From Polynucleobacter sp. UK-Kesae-W10 (GTDB lineage Bacteria; Pseudomonadota; Gammaproteobacteria; Burkholderiales; Burkholderiaceae), in NCBI RefSeq assembly GCF_018881575.1, contig NZ_JACVQB010000002.1, forward strand, positions 1 through 64,000: DNA of 64,000 nucleotides. Reading direction: 5' to 3'. The notes beneath the pieces are model-generated. The model was given only the letters and a program-made list of their open reading frames with translations. It searched no databases and was not told where the DNA came from. A program made the translations under genes and the position numbers. Position 1 is the stretch's first letter, and each line of letters opens with the position of its first letter. This document shows positions 26,425 through 34,169 of this stretch, one piece after another.

Positions 26425-27297
26425 TTAGCTAGCAAAGGAGGCAATGGCTTTGGCAAGCGCCAAGATCCTCTTGGCATCTTGGATATGAAGCTCTTCAATC
26501 AATTTACCGTTGAGCACTGCTATGCCTGCTCCTGATTGAATGGCTGCATCATAGGCAGCAATCCTGGCTTGTGCCTCACTGACTTCTTCGGGGGAGGGCC
26601 CGAATATTTCATTAGCCAGCGTAATTTGATTCGGATGAATTAAGGTTTTGCCATCAAACCCCATGTCTCTACCCTGAATGCAAGATTGTTTCAATCCTGC
26701 TTGGTCATCTAAAGAGAGATGAACCCCGTCTAAGACGCACAAACCATAGGCTCTGGCTGCCAGTACCGACAGTGACAGGGCGGTTTGGGTTTCTACTCTT
26801 TCTGGGGTATGGCGAGCATGAAGATCTTTTACAAGATCGGAGGTGCCCATAACTAAAGCTGCTAATCTCGGATGCGCGCTGGCAATTTCACTGAGCTTAA
26901 AAATCGCTAAAGGGGTTTCGATCATGGCCCAGATCCGAAGATCCGGGCGGGCATTGCAGGTCTCCAATATATCAACGACTTCTTGAATTTGCTTTGCTGA
27001 CTCTACTTTAGGGAGCACGATCGCATCAGCCTTGGTATTTGCAAATGCCTTGAGATCCTCTGATCCCCAAGGAGTATTAAGGCCATTGATACGCACTACT
27101 GCCTCGCGATGACCAAAACCCGTCTCTAAAGCAGTGCGGATATTGTCGCGCGCAACCACTTTGGCATCTGGCGCTACTGCATCCTCTAAATCTAAGATGA
27201 GAGAGTCTGCTGCCAGGGTCTTTGCTTTCTCTAGCGCTCTGGTATTAGCACCAGGCATATAGAGTACAGAGCGGCGGGGGCGGTTGGTATTGATCAT
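26425..27297 (-). CDS. HpcH/HpaI aldolase/citrate-lyase family (CitE-like) lyase
   Basis: This 290-residue TIM-barrel enzyme belongs to the CitE/malyl-CoA group. It shows RRSVLYMPGANTRALEKA at residues 8-25, DSLILDLEDAVAPDAK with the Mg-binding acids (about 32-47), a RINGLNTPWG substrate loop, LPKVESAKQ, and WAMIETPLAIFKL with a metal-binding Glu. Members act on malyl-CoA, citramalyl-CoA or the citryl moiety. No citDF genes are nearby, so a stand-alone CoA-thioester lyase or thioesterase is more likely than citrate lyase. It diverges from the nitroreductase gene. Confidence 0.87.
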   Translation of the reverse strand: MINTNRPRRSVLYMPGANTRALEKAKTLAADSLILDLEDAVAPDAKVVARDNIRTALETGFGHREAVVRINGLNTPWGSEDLKAFANTKADAIVLPKVESAKQIQEVVDILETCNARPDLRIWAMIETPLAIFKLSEIASAHPRLAALVMGTSDLVKDLHARHTPERVETQTALSLSVLAARAYGLCVLDGVHLSLDDQAGLKQSCIQGRDMGFDGKTLIHPNQITLANEIFGPSPEEVSEAQARIAAYDAAIQSGAGIAVLNGKLIEELHIQDAKRILALAKAIASFAS

Positions 27298-27379
27298 GGG
27301 GTAAGCGGCGAGTTGCTAGTAAATAAGAATGAATCAAAATATCATAGCCTAAGCGTATTTCAGTACCCAAGAGGAAAAA

Positions 27380-28069
27380 ATGAATTCTGTTGAACAAGCC
27401 ATTGAAACCCGTATGTCTGTCCGCGCCTTTACTCAAGAGCCTGTGTCCTCAGAGCGCATTCTAAAGTTGCTCAATCTAGCTGCAAGGGCGCCCTCTGGTA
27501 CCAATACCCAACCCTGGAGGGCCTATGTTCTTGAGGGTCAAAAGTTAAGTGATTTATGTCATCAAGTCTGCGATGCCTATGATGCAATTGCGCAAAACCC
27601 AGAGCTTGAAAAGGAATATCAACCTGCCTATGACTATTACCCAAAGAAATGGTTTAGCCCGTACATTGATCGACGTCGTGAAAATGGTTGGAGCCTATAC
27701 GGATTGCTGGGCATTACGAAAGGCGATAAAGAGAAGATGCATGCACAGCATCGCAAGAACTTTGAATTTTTTGGCGCTCCCGTAGGCCTCTTTTTCACGA
27801 TTGATAAAGAACTTGGCAAGGGCTCCATGCTCGATTACGGGATGTTTTTGGAGAACTTGATGATTGCTGCTAGAGGTGTAGATTTGGATACCTGTCCTCA
27901 AGCTGCGTGGAATGCTTACGCAAAAATCATTCTCCCTTTTATCGGGGCTCAAGAAAATGAAATGCTGGTTTGTGGTGTGGCACTAGGACATGCGGACAAA
28001 AGCGCGATCGTCAACACCTTCCATACTCCCCGCGTGAGTGCCCAAGAGTTCACTACCTGGGTAAAGTAG
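27380..28069 (+). CDS. Nitroreductase-family flavoprotein
   Basis: This 229-residue FMN enzyme shows the nitroreductase start IETRMSVRAFTQEPVSSERI and the FMN-binding LNLAARAPSGTNTQPWRAYV (about residues 34-53). DYGMFLENLMIAARGVDLDT and the late CGVALGHAD carry further flavin contacts. Family members reduce nitroaromatics, quinones or related electrophiles with NAD(P)H. GAGG lies just before the ATG. It diverges from the CitE-like gene; the 82-nt gap must hold both promoters. Confidence 0.9.
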   Translation: MNSVEQAIETRMSVRAFTQEPVSSERILKLLNLAARAPSGTNTQPWRAYVLEGQKLSDLCHQVCDAYDAIAQNPELEKEYQPAYDYYPKKWFSPYIDRRRENGWSLYGLLGITKGDKEKMHAQHRKNFEFFGAPVGLFFTIDKELGKGSMLDYGMFLENLMIAARGVDLDTCPQAAWNAYAKIILPFIGAQENEMLVCGVALGHADKSAIVNTFHTPRVSAQEFTTWVK

Positions 28070-28078
28070 CGGCTTCGC

Positions 28079-28117
28079 TCTAGGGATAACCTCTATAGGA
28101 TATTCCCTAGATTTATT
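28079..28117 (+). terminator. Hairpin after nitroreductase gene, likely terminator
   Basis: TCTAGGGA (28079-28086) pairs with TCCCTAGA (28104-28111), with partial further pairing inside, followed by TTTATT. It lies 10 nt after the nitroreductase stop. Confidence 0.6.
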
Positions 28118-28202
28118 CATGAAGACCCTAACATTAAGGTGGTTTCTGCATGGACACTTATTAAAATTAAGCATCTTTACGTAGTACTTTTTAGGAGAAG
28201 TC

Positions 28203-28511
28203 ATGTCTGATGCCATTGTTGCGCGCATAGAGGCAAACCCAAAATACCAAGAGCTGAAGCGAAAGCGCAGCACGTTTGGTTGGGCCCTATGTATTTTGAT
28301 GTTTGTTGTCTATTACGGCTACATCGCCTTAATCGCTTTTGATAAGCCTTTCTTGGCACAGCCAATTGGCGATGGCGTGATTACCTTGGGTATTCCAATT
28401 GGTATGGGCGTGATTGTTTTCACCATTCTGATTACTGGTATCTATGTTCGTAGAGCCAATAATGAATATGACACCTTAACTGCAGAGATTCTGAAGGACG
28501 GTGTTAAATGA
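28203..28511 (+). CDS. yjcH: DUF485 membrane protein, ActP partner
   Basis: This 102-residue protein has two membrane helices: about residues 24-44 ([19 protein letters not shown]) and 62-82. It carries the DUF485 N-terminal [16 protein letters not shown] motif. It regularly precedes actP and overlaps it here by 4 nt (ATGA). AGGAGA sits 6 nt before the ATG. Its biochemical role is not settled; co-occurrence indicates a helper of acetate uptake. Confidence 0.93.
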   Translation: MSDAIVARIEANPKYQELKRKRSTFGWALCILMFVVYYGYIALIAFDKPFLAQPIGDGVITLGIPIGMGVIVFTILITGIYVRRANNEYDTLTAEILKDGVK

Positions 28512-30235
28512 ATCGTATTGAAAAATTACTCGGCGCATTAGCGCTATTCGTGTTGCCAGCATTAGCAATTGCCGCTGGCGCTGATATGGGTCAGGTTGAG
28601 AAGCAGGCGACCAACTGGGTAGCGATTGGAATGTTTGCGGCATTCGTTGCGGGCACTCTCTACATTACCAAGTGGGCTGCAACGAAGACAAAATCTGCAG
28701 CAGATTTCTATACTGGTGGTGGCGGTATTACAGGCTTCCAAAACGGTTTAGCAATCGCTGGCGATTATATGTCTGCAGCATCCTTTTTGGGTATTTCTGC
28801 TGCGGTGATGGCCAATGGCTATGATGGCTTGATCTATTCCATCGGCTTCTTGGTCGGCTGGCCAGTGATTACCTTCTTGATGGCAGAGCGCCTACGTAAC
28901 TTGGGTAAATTTACCTTTGCTGACGTGGCTGGCTATCGCTTTCAACAAACCCCAATTAGAGCCTTTGCAGCATCAGGCACTTTAGTGGTTGTCGCTTTCT
29001 ATTTGATCGCTCAGATGGTAGGTGCGGGCCAATTGATTAAATTGCTCTTCGGTCTTGAGTACTGGATGGCGGTGGTAATTGTTGGTTGCTTGATGATGAT
29101 CTACGTGTTGTTCGGCGGTATGACTGCCACAACTTGGGTGCAAATCATTAAGGCATGCTTGCTATTGGCTGGCGTGACGTTCATGGCCTTCATGGTTTTG
29201 GCGCAATACGGCTTTAGCCCAGAAGCATTGTTTGCGAAAGCAGTTGAAGTGAAGACTGCGATTGCATCAAACGCCGGTAAAACTCCAGAAGAGGCTGCTA
29301 AAGCAGGCTTGAGCATCATGGGTCCAGGCGGCTTTATTAAGGATCCGATCTCAGCGATTTCTTTCGGTATGGCATTGATGTTTGGTACAGCAGGTTTGCC
29401 ACATATCTTGATGCGTTTCTTTACCGTACCAGATGCGAAAGAAGCTCGTAAATCAGTTTTGTGGGCGACTACTTGGATTGGTTACTTCTACATCTTGATC
29501 TTCATCATCGGTTTTGGTGCGATTACTTTGGTATTGACCAACCCAGAAATGGCTGATGTAGCGAAGGGCGTTATTTTGGGCGGTGCTGGTACTGCAAACA
29601 TGGCAGCAGTCTTGGTAGCTAAAACTGTGGGCGGCAACATGTTCTACGGATTCATCTCCGCAGTAGCTTTTGCAACCATCTTGGCAGTGGTAGCTGGTTT
29701 GACGCTGTCTGGTGCTTCAGCGGTTTCACATGACCTCTACGCAACAGTGATTAAGAAGGGTAATGCTGATAGCGCCTCTGAGTTGAAAGTATCTCGCTTG
29801 ACTACTTTGACTTTGGGTGTGATCGCCGTGGTTCTTGGTATCGCTTTTGAAAAGCAAAACATTGCTTTCATGGTGTCTTTGGCTTTTGCGATTGCCGCTT
29901 CTGCAAACTTCCCTGTGTTGTTTATGTCAGTCCTATGGAAAAATTGCACTACCAAGGGCGCTGTGATTGGCGGTTTCTTGGGCCTCATTTCTTCTGTAGC
30001 TTTGACGGTCGTTTCTCCATCTGTATGGGAAGCAGTGTTGGGTAATCCTAAGGGTTCTGCATTATTCCCTTACTCTTCTCCAGCTTTGTTCTCGATCACG
30101 ATTGGTTTCGTAGGCGTTTGGTTGTTCTCCGTTTTGGATAATAGCGAGAATGCGAAGAAAGAGCGCGCTGCATTTGCTGCACAGCAAGTACGTTCTGAAA
30201 CCGGCTTTGGCGCTTCCGGAGCATCTGGTCACTAA
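28508..30235 (+). CDS. actP: Cation/acetate symporter
   Basis: This 575-residue sodium-solute symporter (SSS family) takes up acetate, and in some species glycolate or other short acids. After a signal-like first helix it shows [20 protein letters not shown], then [17 protein letters not shown] (about residues 85-103), [12 protein letters not shown], and [20 protein letters not shown] with [20 protein letters not shown] (sodium-site segments). It has around 13 helices in all. It is co-translated with the DUF485 gene. A strong terminator follows. Confidence 0.95.
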   Translation: MNRIEKLLGALALFVLPALAIAAGADMGQVEKQATNWVAIGMFAAFVAGTLYITKWAATKTKSAADFYTGGGGITGFQNGLAIAGDYMSAASFLGISAAVMANGYDGLIYSIGFLVGWPVITFLMAERLRNLGKFTFADVAGYRFQQTPIRAFAASGTLVVVAFYLIAQMVGAGQLIKLLFGLEYWMAVVIVGCLMMIYVLFGGMTATTWVQIIKACLLLAGVTFMAFMVLAQYGFSPEALFAKAVEVKTAIASNAGKTPEEAAKAGLSIMGPGGFIKDPISAISFGMALMFGTAGLPHILMRFFTVPDAKEARKSVLWATTWIGYFYILIFIIGFGAITLVLTNPEMADVAKGVILGGAGTANMAAVLVAKTVGGNMFYGFISAVAFATILAVVAGLTLSGASAVSHDLYATVIKKGNADSASELKVSRLTTLTLGVIAVVLGIAFEKQNIAFMVSLAFAIAASANFPVLFMSVLWKNCTTKGAVIGGFLGLISSVALTVVSPSVWEAVLGNPKGSALFPYSSPALFSITIGFVGVWLFSVLDNSENAKKERAAFAAQQVRSETGFGASGASGH

Positions 30236-30260
30236 GCAAGTCAGAATCAAAGTTGTACAA

Positions 30261-30288
30261 AAAACCAGGAGCAATCCTGGTTTTTTTT
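30261..30288 (+). terminator. Rho-independent terminator of actP
   Basis: AAAACCAGGA (30261-30270), loop GCAA, TCCTGGTTTT (30275-30284), then eight T in total. Its A-run on the other side also fits the convergent exonuclease gene. Confidence 0.92.
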
Positions 30289-30308
30289 ATGTTCTTTTGA
30301 AGGGAATG

Positions 30309-30965
30309 CTAATGGCCGAGTAGTTGGCGCAGCTTGATAAATGCCATACCCGTCATCACAGCATCATTGAGAGCATCGTGCGCATCTCTTACCGGTAGCC
30401 CAAGGTCTTTCATGAGGCTGTCAAAACGTAAATCAATCATGCCGCCTTGCTCGTTTGGCGGTAATTGTGCATTTTTGTATTCATAGTACAGCGCCGAGAC
30501 TTCAATCTTGGGTTGCGGTAATCCTTGGCCTAGCATACGCCAGATCACTTTATGGAGCATAGCAATATCAAACTCAAGGTAGTAGCCAACAATAGGGCGG
30601 CTACCAATAAAGTTCATGAGCTTAGCTGCTGCTACTTCAGGGTCTAAACCGTTGGCCACATCTAACTCGCGGAGTCGATGAATCTTGACGCTCTCAGCGG
30701 AGACTTGTTTGTCAGGCTTCACCAGTAACTCCAGGCGCTCACTCGTCATGAGGGTATTACCAACAATTTTGACGGCGCCAATCGAGATAATTTGATCTTT
30801 GGCAATACTCAGCCCCGTTGTCTCGCAATCTAAGACCACCCATTCATTTGGTGGGGGCGCATCAAACATAAATCGATAGCGCTCATCAGCAAGGTGGTAA
30901 ATAAGCCACTCTCGCCAGATGGAGTGATAGAGTTTTTTGAAGAGTCCCGGAGCTAGCTGACTCAT
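30309..30965 (-). CDS. DnaQ-like 3'-5' exonuclease
   Basis: This 218-residue DEDDh exonuclease has Exo I VVLDCETTGLSIAKDQIISI (about residues 43-62), Exo II GYYLEFDIAML (about 128-138) and Exo III HDALNDAVMT with the catalytic His and Asp near residues 197-206. It is stand-alone and lacks the PolC or GIY-YIG parts. Its ATG overlaps the stop of the upstream DUF294 gene (ATGA). This gene pair commonly neighbours acetate-uptake genes in proteobacteria, but the functional link is unknown. Confidence 0.88.
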   Translation of the reverse strand: MSQLAPGLFKKLYHSIWREWLIYHLADERYRFMFDAPPPNEWVVLDCETTGLSIAKDQIISIGAVKIVGNTLMTSERLELLVKPDKQVSAESVKIHRLRELDVANGLDPEVAAAKLMNFIGSRPIVGYYLEFDIAMLHKVIWRMLGQGLPQPKIEVSALYYEYKNAQLPPNEQGGMIDLRFDSLMKDLGLPVRDAHDALNDAVMTGMAFIKLRQLLGH

Positions 30966-32782
30966 GCAAATTCAAGATGGAAATGTTGTCGTAGGTATAG
31001 CTTGAAGCGTTTTACAACGCTCAGACTATCTTTAAGAAGATCTCTCTCTAGAGTGGATAAGCGGCTGATATCAATCTCACCACTCACCTCTTTTTGGGTT
31101 TCAAGCTCAATTAACCCACTTTTGAGCCTGAGCTCCATCAGGAGGTGCAAGGATTCAATCACTTCATTGCCCAAATCTTGGGGAAGCTTGTGCAGTTGGA
31201 TGAGCTCTTGAACGCGTTCTGCCGTGGAATTGGCCCAAACATGGTTCTCCAACGCTAAGGAGCGCACCCCATGGGTAATTGCAAAGATACCTGCTTTTTT
31301 GAGGTTAATGCGATTTTCTGAAGAATCAGCCCCCAGGGTGAGTAAGCGATTCCACCAGCCAGCCTCAGAAGAGAAGCTTTCGATGGCCGATGCAAAGCGC
31401 GCCATCAAGAATTGGTTATCGGTCGCTAGCTGAAATAAACTTTGCTTCACATTTTGCAATAAGGCGGAATTGCCACTAATCGGATGGGAGTCCAGAAAGA
31501 TCGCTAAGTTCATTAGGCTATCTGGAGTAGGCTCCATTAACCATTGTCGGGTGGTGCTGATAAAGTCAGTTTCAGACATCCGCCACTCTGGGTTGTTCAC
31601 CATGATTTTTCCAGGACATTCTGGATAACCAAATTCAATGAGTGCTGCTGAAAAGCGATTACAGGCCTGGATAACTTCAGTGCTGATAGGAAAGGTATCG
31701 GCTACGATCAAGCCATTGTCTTGATCCGTTTTCAGAATTTGCTCGCCTCGACCTTCGCTTCCCATCACAAACAGGCAGCTATTGTTCAGAAGATCGGGAC
31801 TGGCAATTAAAGACCAGGCGCGCTCGAAGAGTTTGGCATTGAGTTCCTGAACCAAGCGGGCAATCATGCTTACCCGTGTGCCATTGCGATGTAAGAGGCT
31901 AATGAGGTTGGTAATTTGTTCGGCAGGATCTTTTAGTTCGTCTAGCGTGTTGGCGCCTTGAATTTTTTGCACCACAATCGAAGAGCTGTTGGCAATAAAG
32001 CTCAATAAGTCGACTTGCTCTAAGGTTCCGATAGGTTCTTCCCCGCTCATTACGATCACACGGTGTACTGAGTGCCGAATCATAACGGCCAATGCCTCAT
32101 ACAGATGATCTGTGGCCTGTACGGTAATAAGCTTATAGTTGCTCAAAGGCCCAACCGCTGTCGACTCCAGGGGTAGTTTATTGAGAATAGCCCGTTGTAG
32201 ATTGGTGATGGTAAAAATTCCTAATTTGGATACACCATCTCGCACCAAAACGTTATTTGTTCGTTTCTCACTAAAAATACGCACTACCTCAAATAGATTG
32301 CTACCGGCATCAACAATATGCACCTCTCTTAAAAATGCCTGACTGACTTGAGCCAAGCTCAGTGAGTTAATTTCATATTGGCTGCGACGTTCAGCGAGCG
32401 CATTTAATTTTTTTGAAAGGTCAGCAAAGAGAAGGGCGCCAAAGGTGGCATTCTCTGAAATCAATGCATTGACCGTTGCTTTAGCGAGTTGATAGCTAAC
32501 AACTTCCTCGGAAGCAATAAATTGGCTGGATACTTTTCCAGCCATCAGCCCCCGACCATCGAAACAGTCATCGGGGCCATAGATGGCGACCTCTTCGCCA
32601 TTCTCCAATTGCCGGACATATCCTTTGATCAAAATGAAGAGGTGGGTGGGAGCGGCCCCTACATCCAAAATGACTTCGCCTTCTTTAAAGTAGGCAATAT
32701 CGACACTGTCTTTGACCAGTTGCTGCTCTTGGCTATTTAAACAGTCAAATGGGGAGGAGGAGAAGTTAAAGGCATTAGGCAT
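30962..32782 (-). CDS. cNMP-binding/CBS/DUF294 nucleotidyltransferase-like protein
   Basis: This 606-residue cytosolic protein has three parts: a cyclic-nucleotide-binding-like domain (about residues 15-120), a CBS pair (about 155-270), and a DUF294 nucleotidyltransferase domain with MGSEGRGEQILKTDQDNG (about 340-357, GS and D-x-D motif), followed by the DUF294 C-terminal helical domain. The architecture matches the GlnD-like uridylyltransferase relatives that sense a ligand and modify a partner; the target is unknown. It is co-translated with the exonuclease gene. Confidence 0.9.
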   Translation of the reverse strand: MPNAFNFSSSPFDCLNSQEQQLVKDSVDIAYFKEGEVILDVGAAPTHLFILIKGYVRQLENGEEVAIYGPDDCFDGRGLMAGKVSSQFIASEEVVSYQLAKATVNALISENATFGALLFADLSKKLNALAERRSQYEINSLSLAQVSQAFLREVHIVDAGSNLFEVVRIFSEKRTNNVLVRDGVSKLGIFTITNLQRAILNKLPLESTAVGPLSNYKLITVQATDHLYEALAVMIRHSVHRVIVMSGEEPIGTLEQVDLLSFIANSSSIVVQKIQGANTLDELKDPAEQITNLISLLHRNGTRVSMIARLVQELNAKLFERAWSLIASPDLLNNSCLFVMGSEGRGEQILKTDQDNGLIVADTFPISTEVIQACNRFSAALIEFGYPECPGKIMVNNPEWRMSETDFISTTRQWLMEPTPDSLMNLAIFLDSHPISGNSALLQNVKQSLFQLATDNQFLMARFASAIESFSSEAGWWNRLLTLGADSSENRINLKKAGIFAITHGVRSLALENHVWANSTAERVQELIQLHKLPQDLGNEVIESLHLLMELRLKSGLIELETQKEVSGEIDISRLSTLERDLLKDSLSVVKRFKLYLRQHFHLEFA

Positions 32783-32966
32783 ACTTCATTTTATGAGCCT
32801 AAAGAAGCCTTGTGAAGGAGGGAAGGCCCTTAGGACTAGCTTTAAGGCGCCCTCTATGAGGCTGGCTAAGAGTCAATACTGCTTATTGGGGCCTAGAGCA
32901 AAAAAGGTGTTGATGGGGTGCTCAAAAGTGAATCATTCGTATGCCCAAAACTAATATCAACCCAGA

Positions 32967-32984
32967 CTAAAACTTTAGTTCTAG
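32967..32984. promoter_or_regulatory. 18-bp dyad, copy 1
   Basis: CTAAAACTTTAGTTCTAG fits CTA-N2-ACT-N2-AGT-N2-TAG at all 12 symmetric positions. It lies about 114 nt upstream of the transcription start inferred for the peptide gene. Proposed binding site for a dimeric regulator such as the NarL-type response regulator encoded nearby (inference). Confidence 0.6.
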
Positions 32985-33000
32985 AGCTCGCAAATTTGGC

Positions 33001-33018
33001 TTAATACTTTAGTTCTAC
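33001..33018. promoter_or_regulatory. 18-bp dyad, copy 2
   Basis: TTAATACTTTAGTTCTAC matches 10 of the 12 symmetric positions. It differs from copy 3 only at the two end bases. It is 16 nt downstream of copy 1 and about 80 nt upstream of the inferred start of the peptide gene. Confidence 0.6.
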
Positions 33019-33040
33019 AAGAGGCATTTTCGCAATTTAT

Positions 33041-33054
33041 TCGATTAAGATCCT
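33041..33054. promoter_or_regulatory. Weak FNR/ANR-like box
   Basis: TCGATTAAGATCCT matches TTGAT-N4-ATCAA at 7 of 10 positions. A -10-like TATATT at 33078-33083 would place the box centre near -42, a class II activator position. Taken alone the match is weak; it gains weight from the same layout near 33.3 kb. Confidence 0.4.
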
Positions 33055-33104
33055 GCTTGTTAAAAAAATTCTTATTTATATTTAATTTACAAAAAGGAAA
33101 TCCA

Positions 33105-33266
33105 GTGAATAAATTCAGTACCAATCTAGTCGTAGCCATAGCAGCCTTTTTGTTTGGCTTAGCAAGTGCTTCAGCCCTCGGTGAAGCAGGGTTGCATGGA
33201 AAGTCTAGCGTTACCTCAAATGCGATGACAGATGCCATGGGTAATATTTGCGCAACACAAGACTAA
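33105..33266 (+). CDS. 53-residue exported peptide
   Basis: Starts at GTG with AAAGGAA 5 nt upstream (an earlier in-frame ATG at 33057 has no ribosome site and would spoil the signal peptide). The first 25 residues form a signal peptide (STNLVVAIAAFLFGLASASA). The mature part is only about 30 residues (starting LGEAGLHGKS) with one Cys near the end. No family is recognised. Two 18-bp dyads and an FNR-like box lie upstream, so it may be oxygen- or redox-regulated. Confidence 0.6.
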   Translation: MNKFSTNLVVAIAAFLFGLASASALGEAGLHGKSSVTSNAMTDAMGNICATQD

Positions 33267-33279
33267 TGCAATAGGGCTA

Positions 33280-33297
33280 CTAATACTTTAGTTCTAG
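33280..33297. promoter_or_regulatory. 18-bp dyad, copy 3
   Basis: CTAATACTTTAGTTCTAG fits all 12 symmetric positions and is identical to copy 4 at 36602. Its centre lies 29 bp upstream of a perfect FNR box and about 71 nt upstream of the inferred small-RNA start. Confidence 0.65.
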
Positions 33298-33310
33298 CTG
33301 ATGAGGGATG

Positions 33311-33324
33311 TTGATCAAGATCAA
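33311..33324. promoter_or_regulatory. Perfect FNR/ANR box
   Basis: TTGATCAAGATCAA is an exact match to the FNR/ANR consensus TTGAT-N4-ATCAA. A -10 element TATAAA at 33347-33352 predicts a start at 33359, putting the box centre at exactly -41.5, the standard class II activation position. Confidence 0.8.
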
Positions 33325-33358
33325 GATTAATTCTGATCCCAGACTTTATAAATAAATT

Positions 33359-33428
33359 TCAGTAGCTATTCAAATTTCCATGACGGTTTTTTGAATATTG
33401 ATAACCACCCTTAGGGGTGGTTTTTTTT
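33359..33428 (+). ncRNA. Candidate FNR-dependent small RNA (about 70 nt)
   Basis: The interval starts at the transcription start predicted from the TATAAA -10 and ends in an intrinsic terminator. It contains no open frame longer than four codons and no ribosome site. It lies between the exported-peptide gene and the beta-barrel gene, antisense to neither coding sequence. The layout resembles FNR-activated small RNAs such as FnrS in enterobacteria, but I see no sequence similarity to that RNA. The 5' single-stranded part before the terminator is about 44 nt, room for one seed. The call is an inference from promoter and terminator geometry. Confidence 0.5.
33403..33428 (+). terminator. Strong rho-independent terminator
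   Basis: AACCACCC (33403-33410) pairs with GGGTGGTT (33415-33422) around TTAG, followed by eight T (33421-33428). The T-run is on the plus strand only, so it ends plus-strand transcription rather than the minus-strand beta-barrel gene. Confidence 0.9.
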
Positions 33429-33442
33429 GGTATCTCTGGCCA

Positions 33443-34147
33443 TTAAAAATGGTAGCCAAGTCCAAAGATAAAATCGTATCCAGTGGCATTCGATGTTGAT
33501 GTGACTGTTGCACCGTTATCAGTCAGAATGGTCACAGGTTTGGCTCTATTGACCGCATAGTTGCCTTCGCCAAACGCATAGATTGATTCAGATAAGAATT
33601 GCTTGTATCCCAAGCCGTAAACAGTGCCATTGGTTTTGGTTGATTGCTGCGGATAGTTCCCAGGGGAGTTAGCATTCGTTGTAGAGCCGGCATAGCCAAT
33701 CTTTGCGTAGATTAAATGGGTTTTATCAATCACGTACCCAGGGATCAGGGTAAAGCTAAAGACGTTTGATACGTCATAAGTTCCAGTCTTCACTATCTGA
33801 CTATTGCCAACGTTAGTAGCCAGCGTTGAACTTGCTGATTTTGAATGGCCAGGATAAAGGGCGGCACCAATTCCGATTAAGTAGCTCTCGCTCAGACCAA
33901 AGTTATAACCAACCCCAATCGCTGCTGCAGGGCCATTTGCATGATTCGCAGTTCCTGTATTTGTATATGATGGGACGCCAGGAAATGTGGTTGTGCCGTT
34001 AGCACTTTTAGGGATATAGCTTTCATAGCCGACGCCAATCTGAGCGTATGCACCAGCCCACGGATTTGATTTGGTTTGGGCATTAATGTTTGCTGAATGC
34101 ATGATGAGGAGCGCCACGCCTATCGCGCTGCATTTGATTAATTTCAT
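33443..34147 (-). CDS. Outer-membrane beta-barrel protein (OmpW/opacity-like)
   Basis: This 234-residue protein has a signal peptide (residues 1-23, ending NAQT) and alternating aromatic/Gly strands, such as AYAQIGVGYESY, AAIGVGYNFGLSESY, IGAALYPGH and KIGYAGSTTNA. It ends YDFIFGLGYHF with the C-terminal Phe required for barrel assembly. It is an eight-strand-type porin-like barrel of unknown substrate. It lies 22 nt downstream of the hybrid kinase gene on the same strand, so it is probably the last gene of the two-component operon and may be a target or sensor partner. Confidence 0.8.
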   Translation of the reverse strand: MKLIKCSAIGVALLIMHSANINAQTKSNPWAGAYAQIGVGYESYIPKSANGTTTFPGVPSYTNTGTANHANGPAAAIGVGYNFGLSESYLIGIGAALYPGHSKSASSTLATNVGNSQIVKTGTYDVSNVFSFTLIPGYVIDKTHLIYAKIGYAGSTTNANSPGNYPQQSTKTNGTVYGLGYKQFLSESIYAFGEGNYAVNRAKPVTILTDNGATVTSTSNATGYDFIFGLGYHF

Positions 34148-34169
34148 CTTATACCCTTTGTTTTCGGTG

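Larger units (their letters stand above)
32783..33104. other. 322-nt gap with regulatory sites
   Basis: This gap separates the minus-strand DUF294 gene from the small exported-peptide gene at 33105. Its right half holds two copies of the 18-bp dyad and a weak FNR-like box (listed separately). The left half (32783-32950) holds no gene I can support, only short chance frames, and presumably the promoter of the DUF294-exonuclease pair. Confidence 0.6.
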
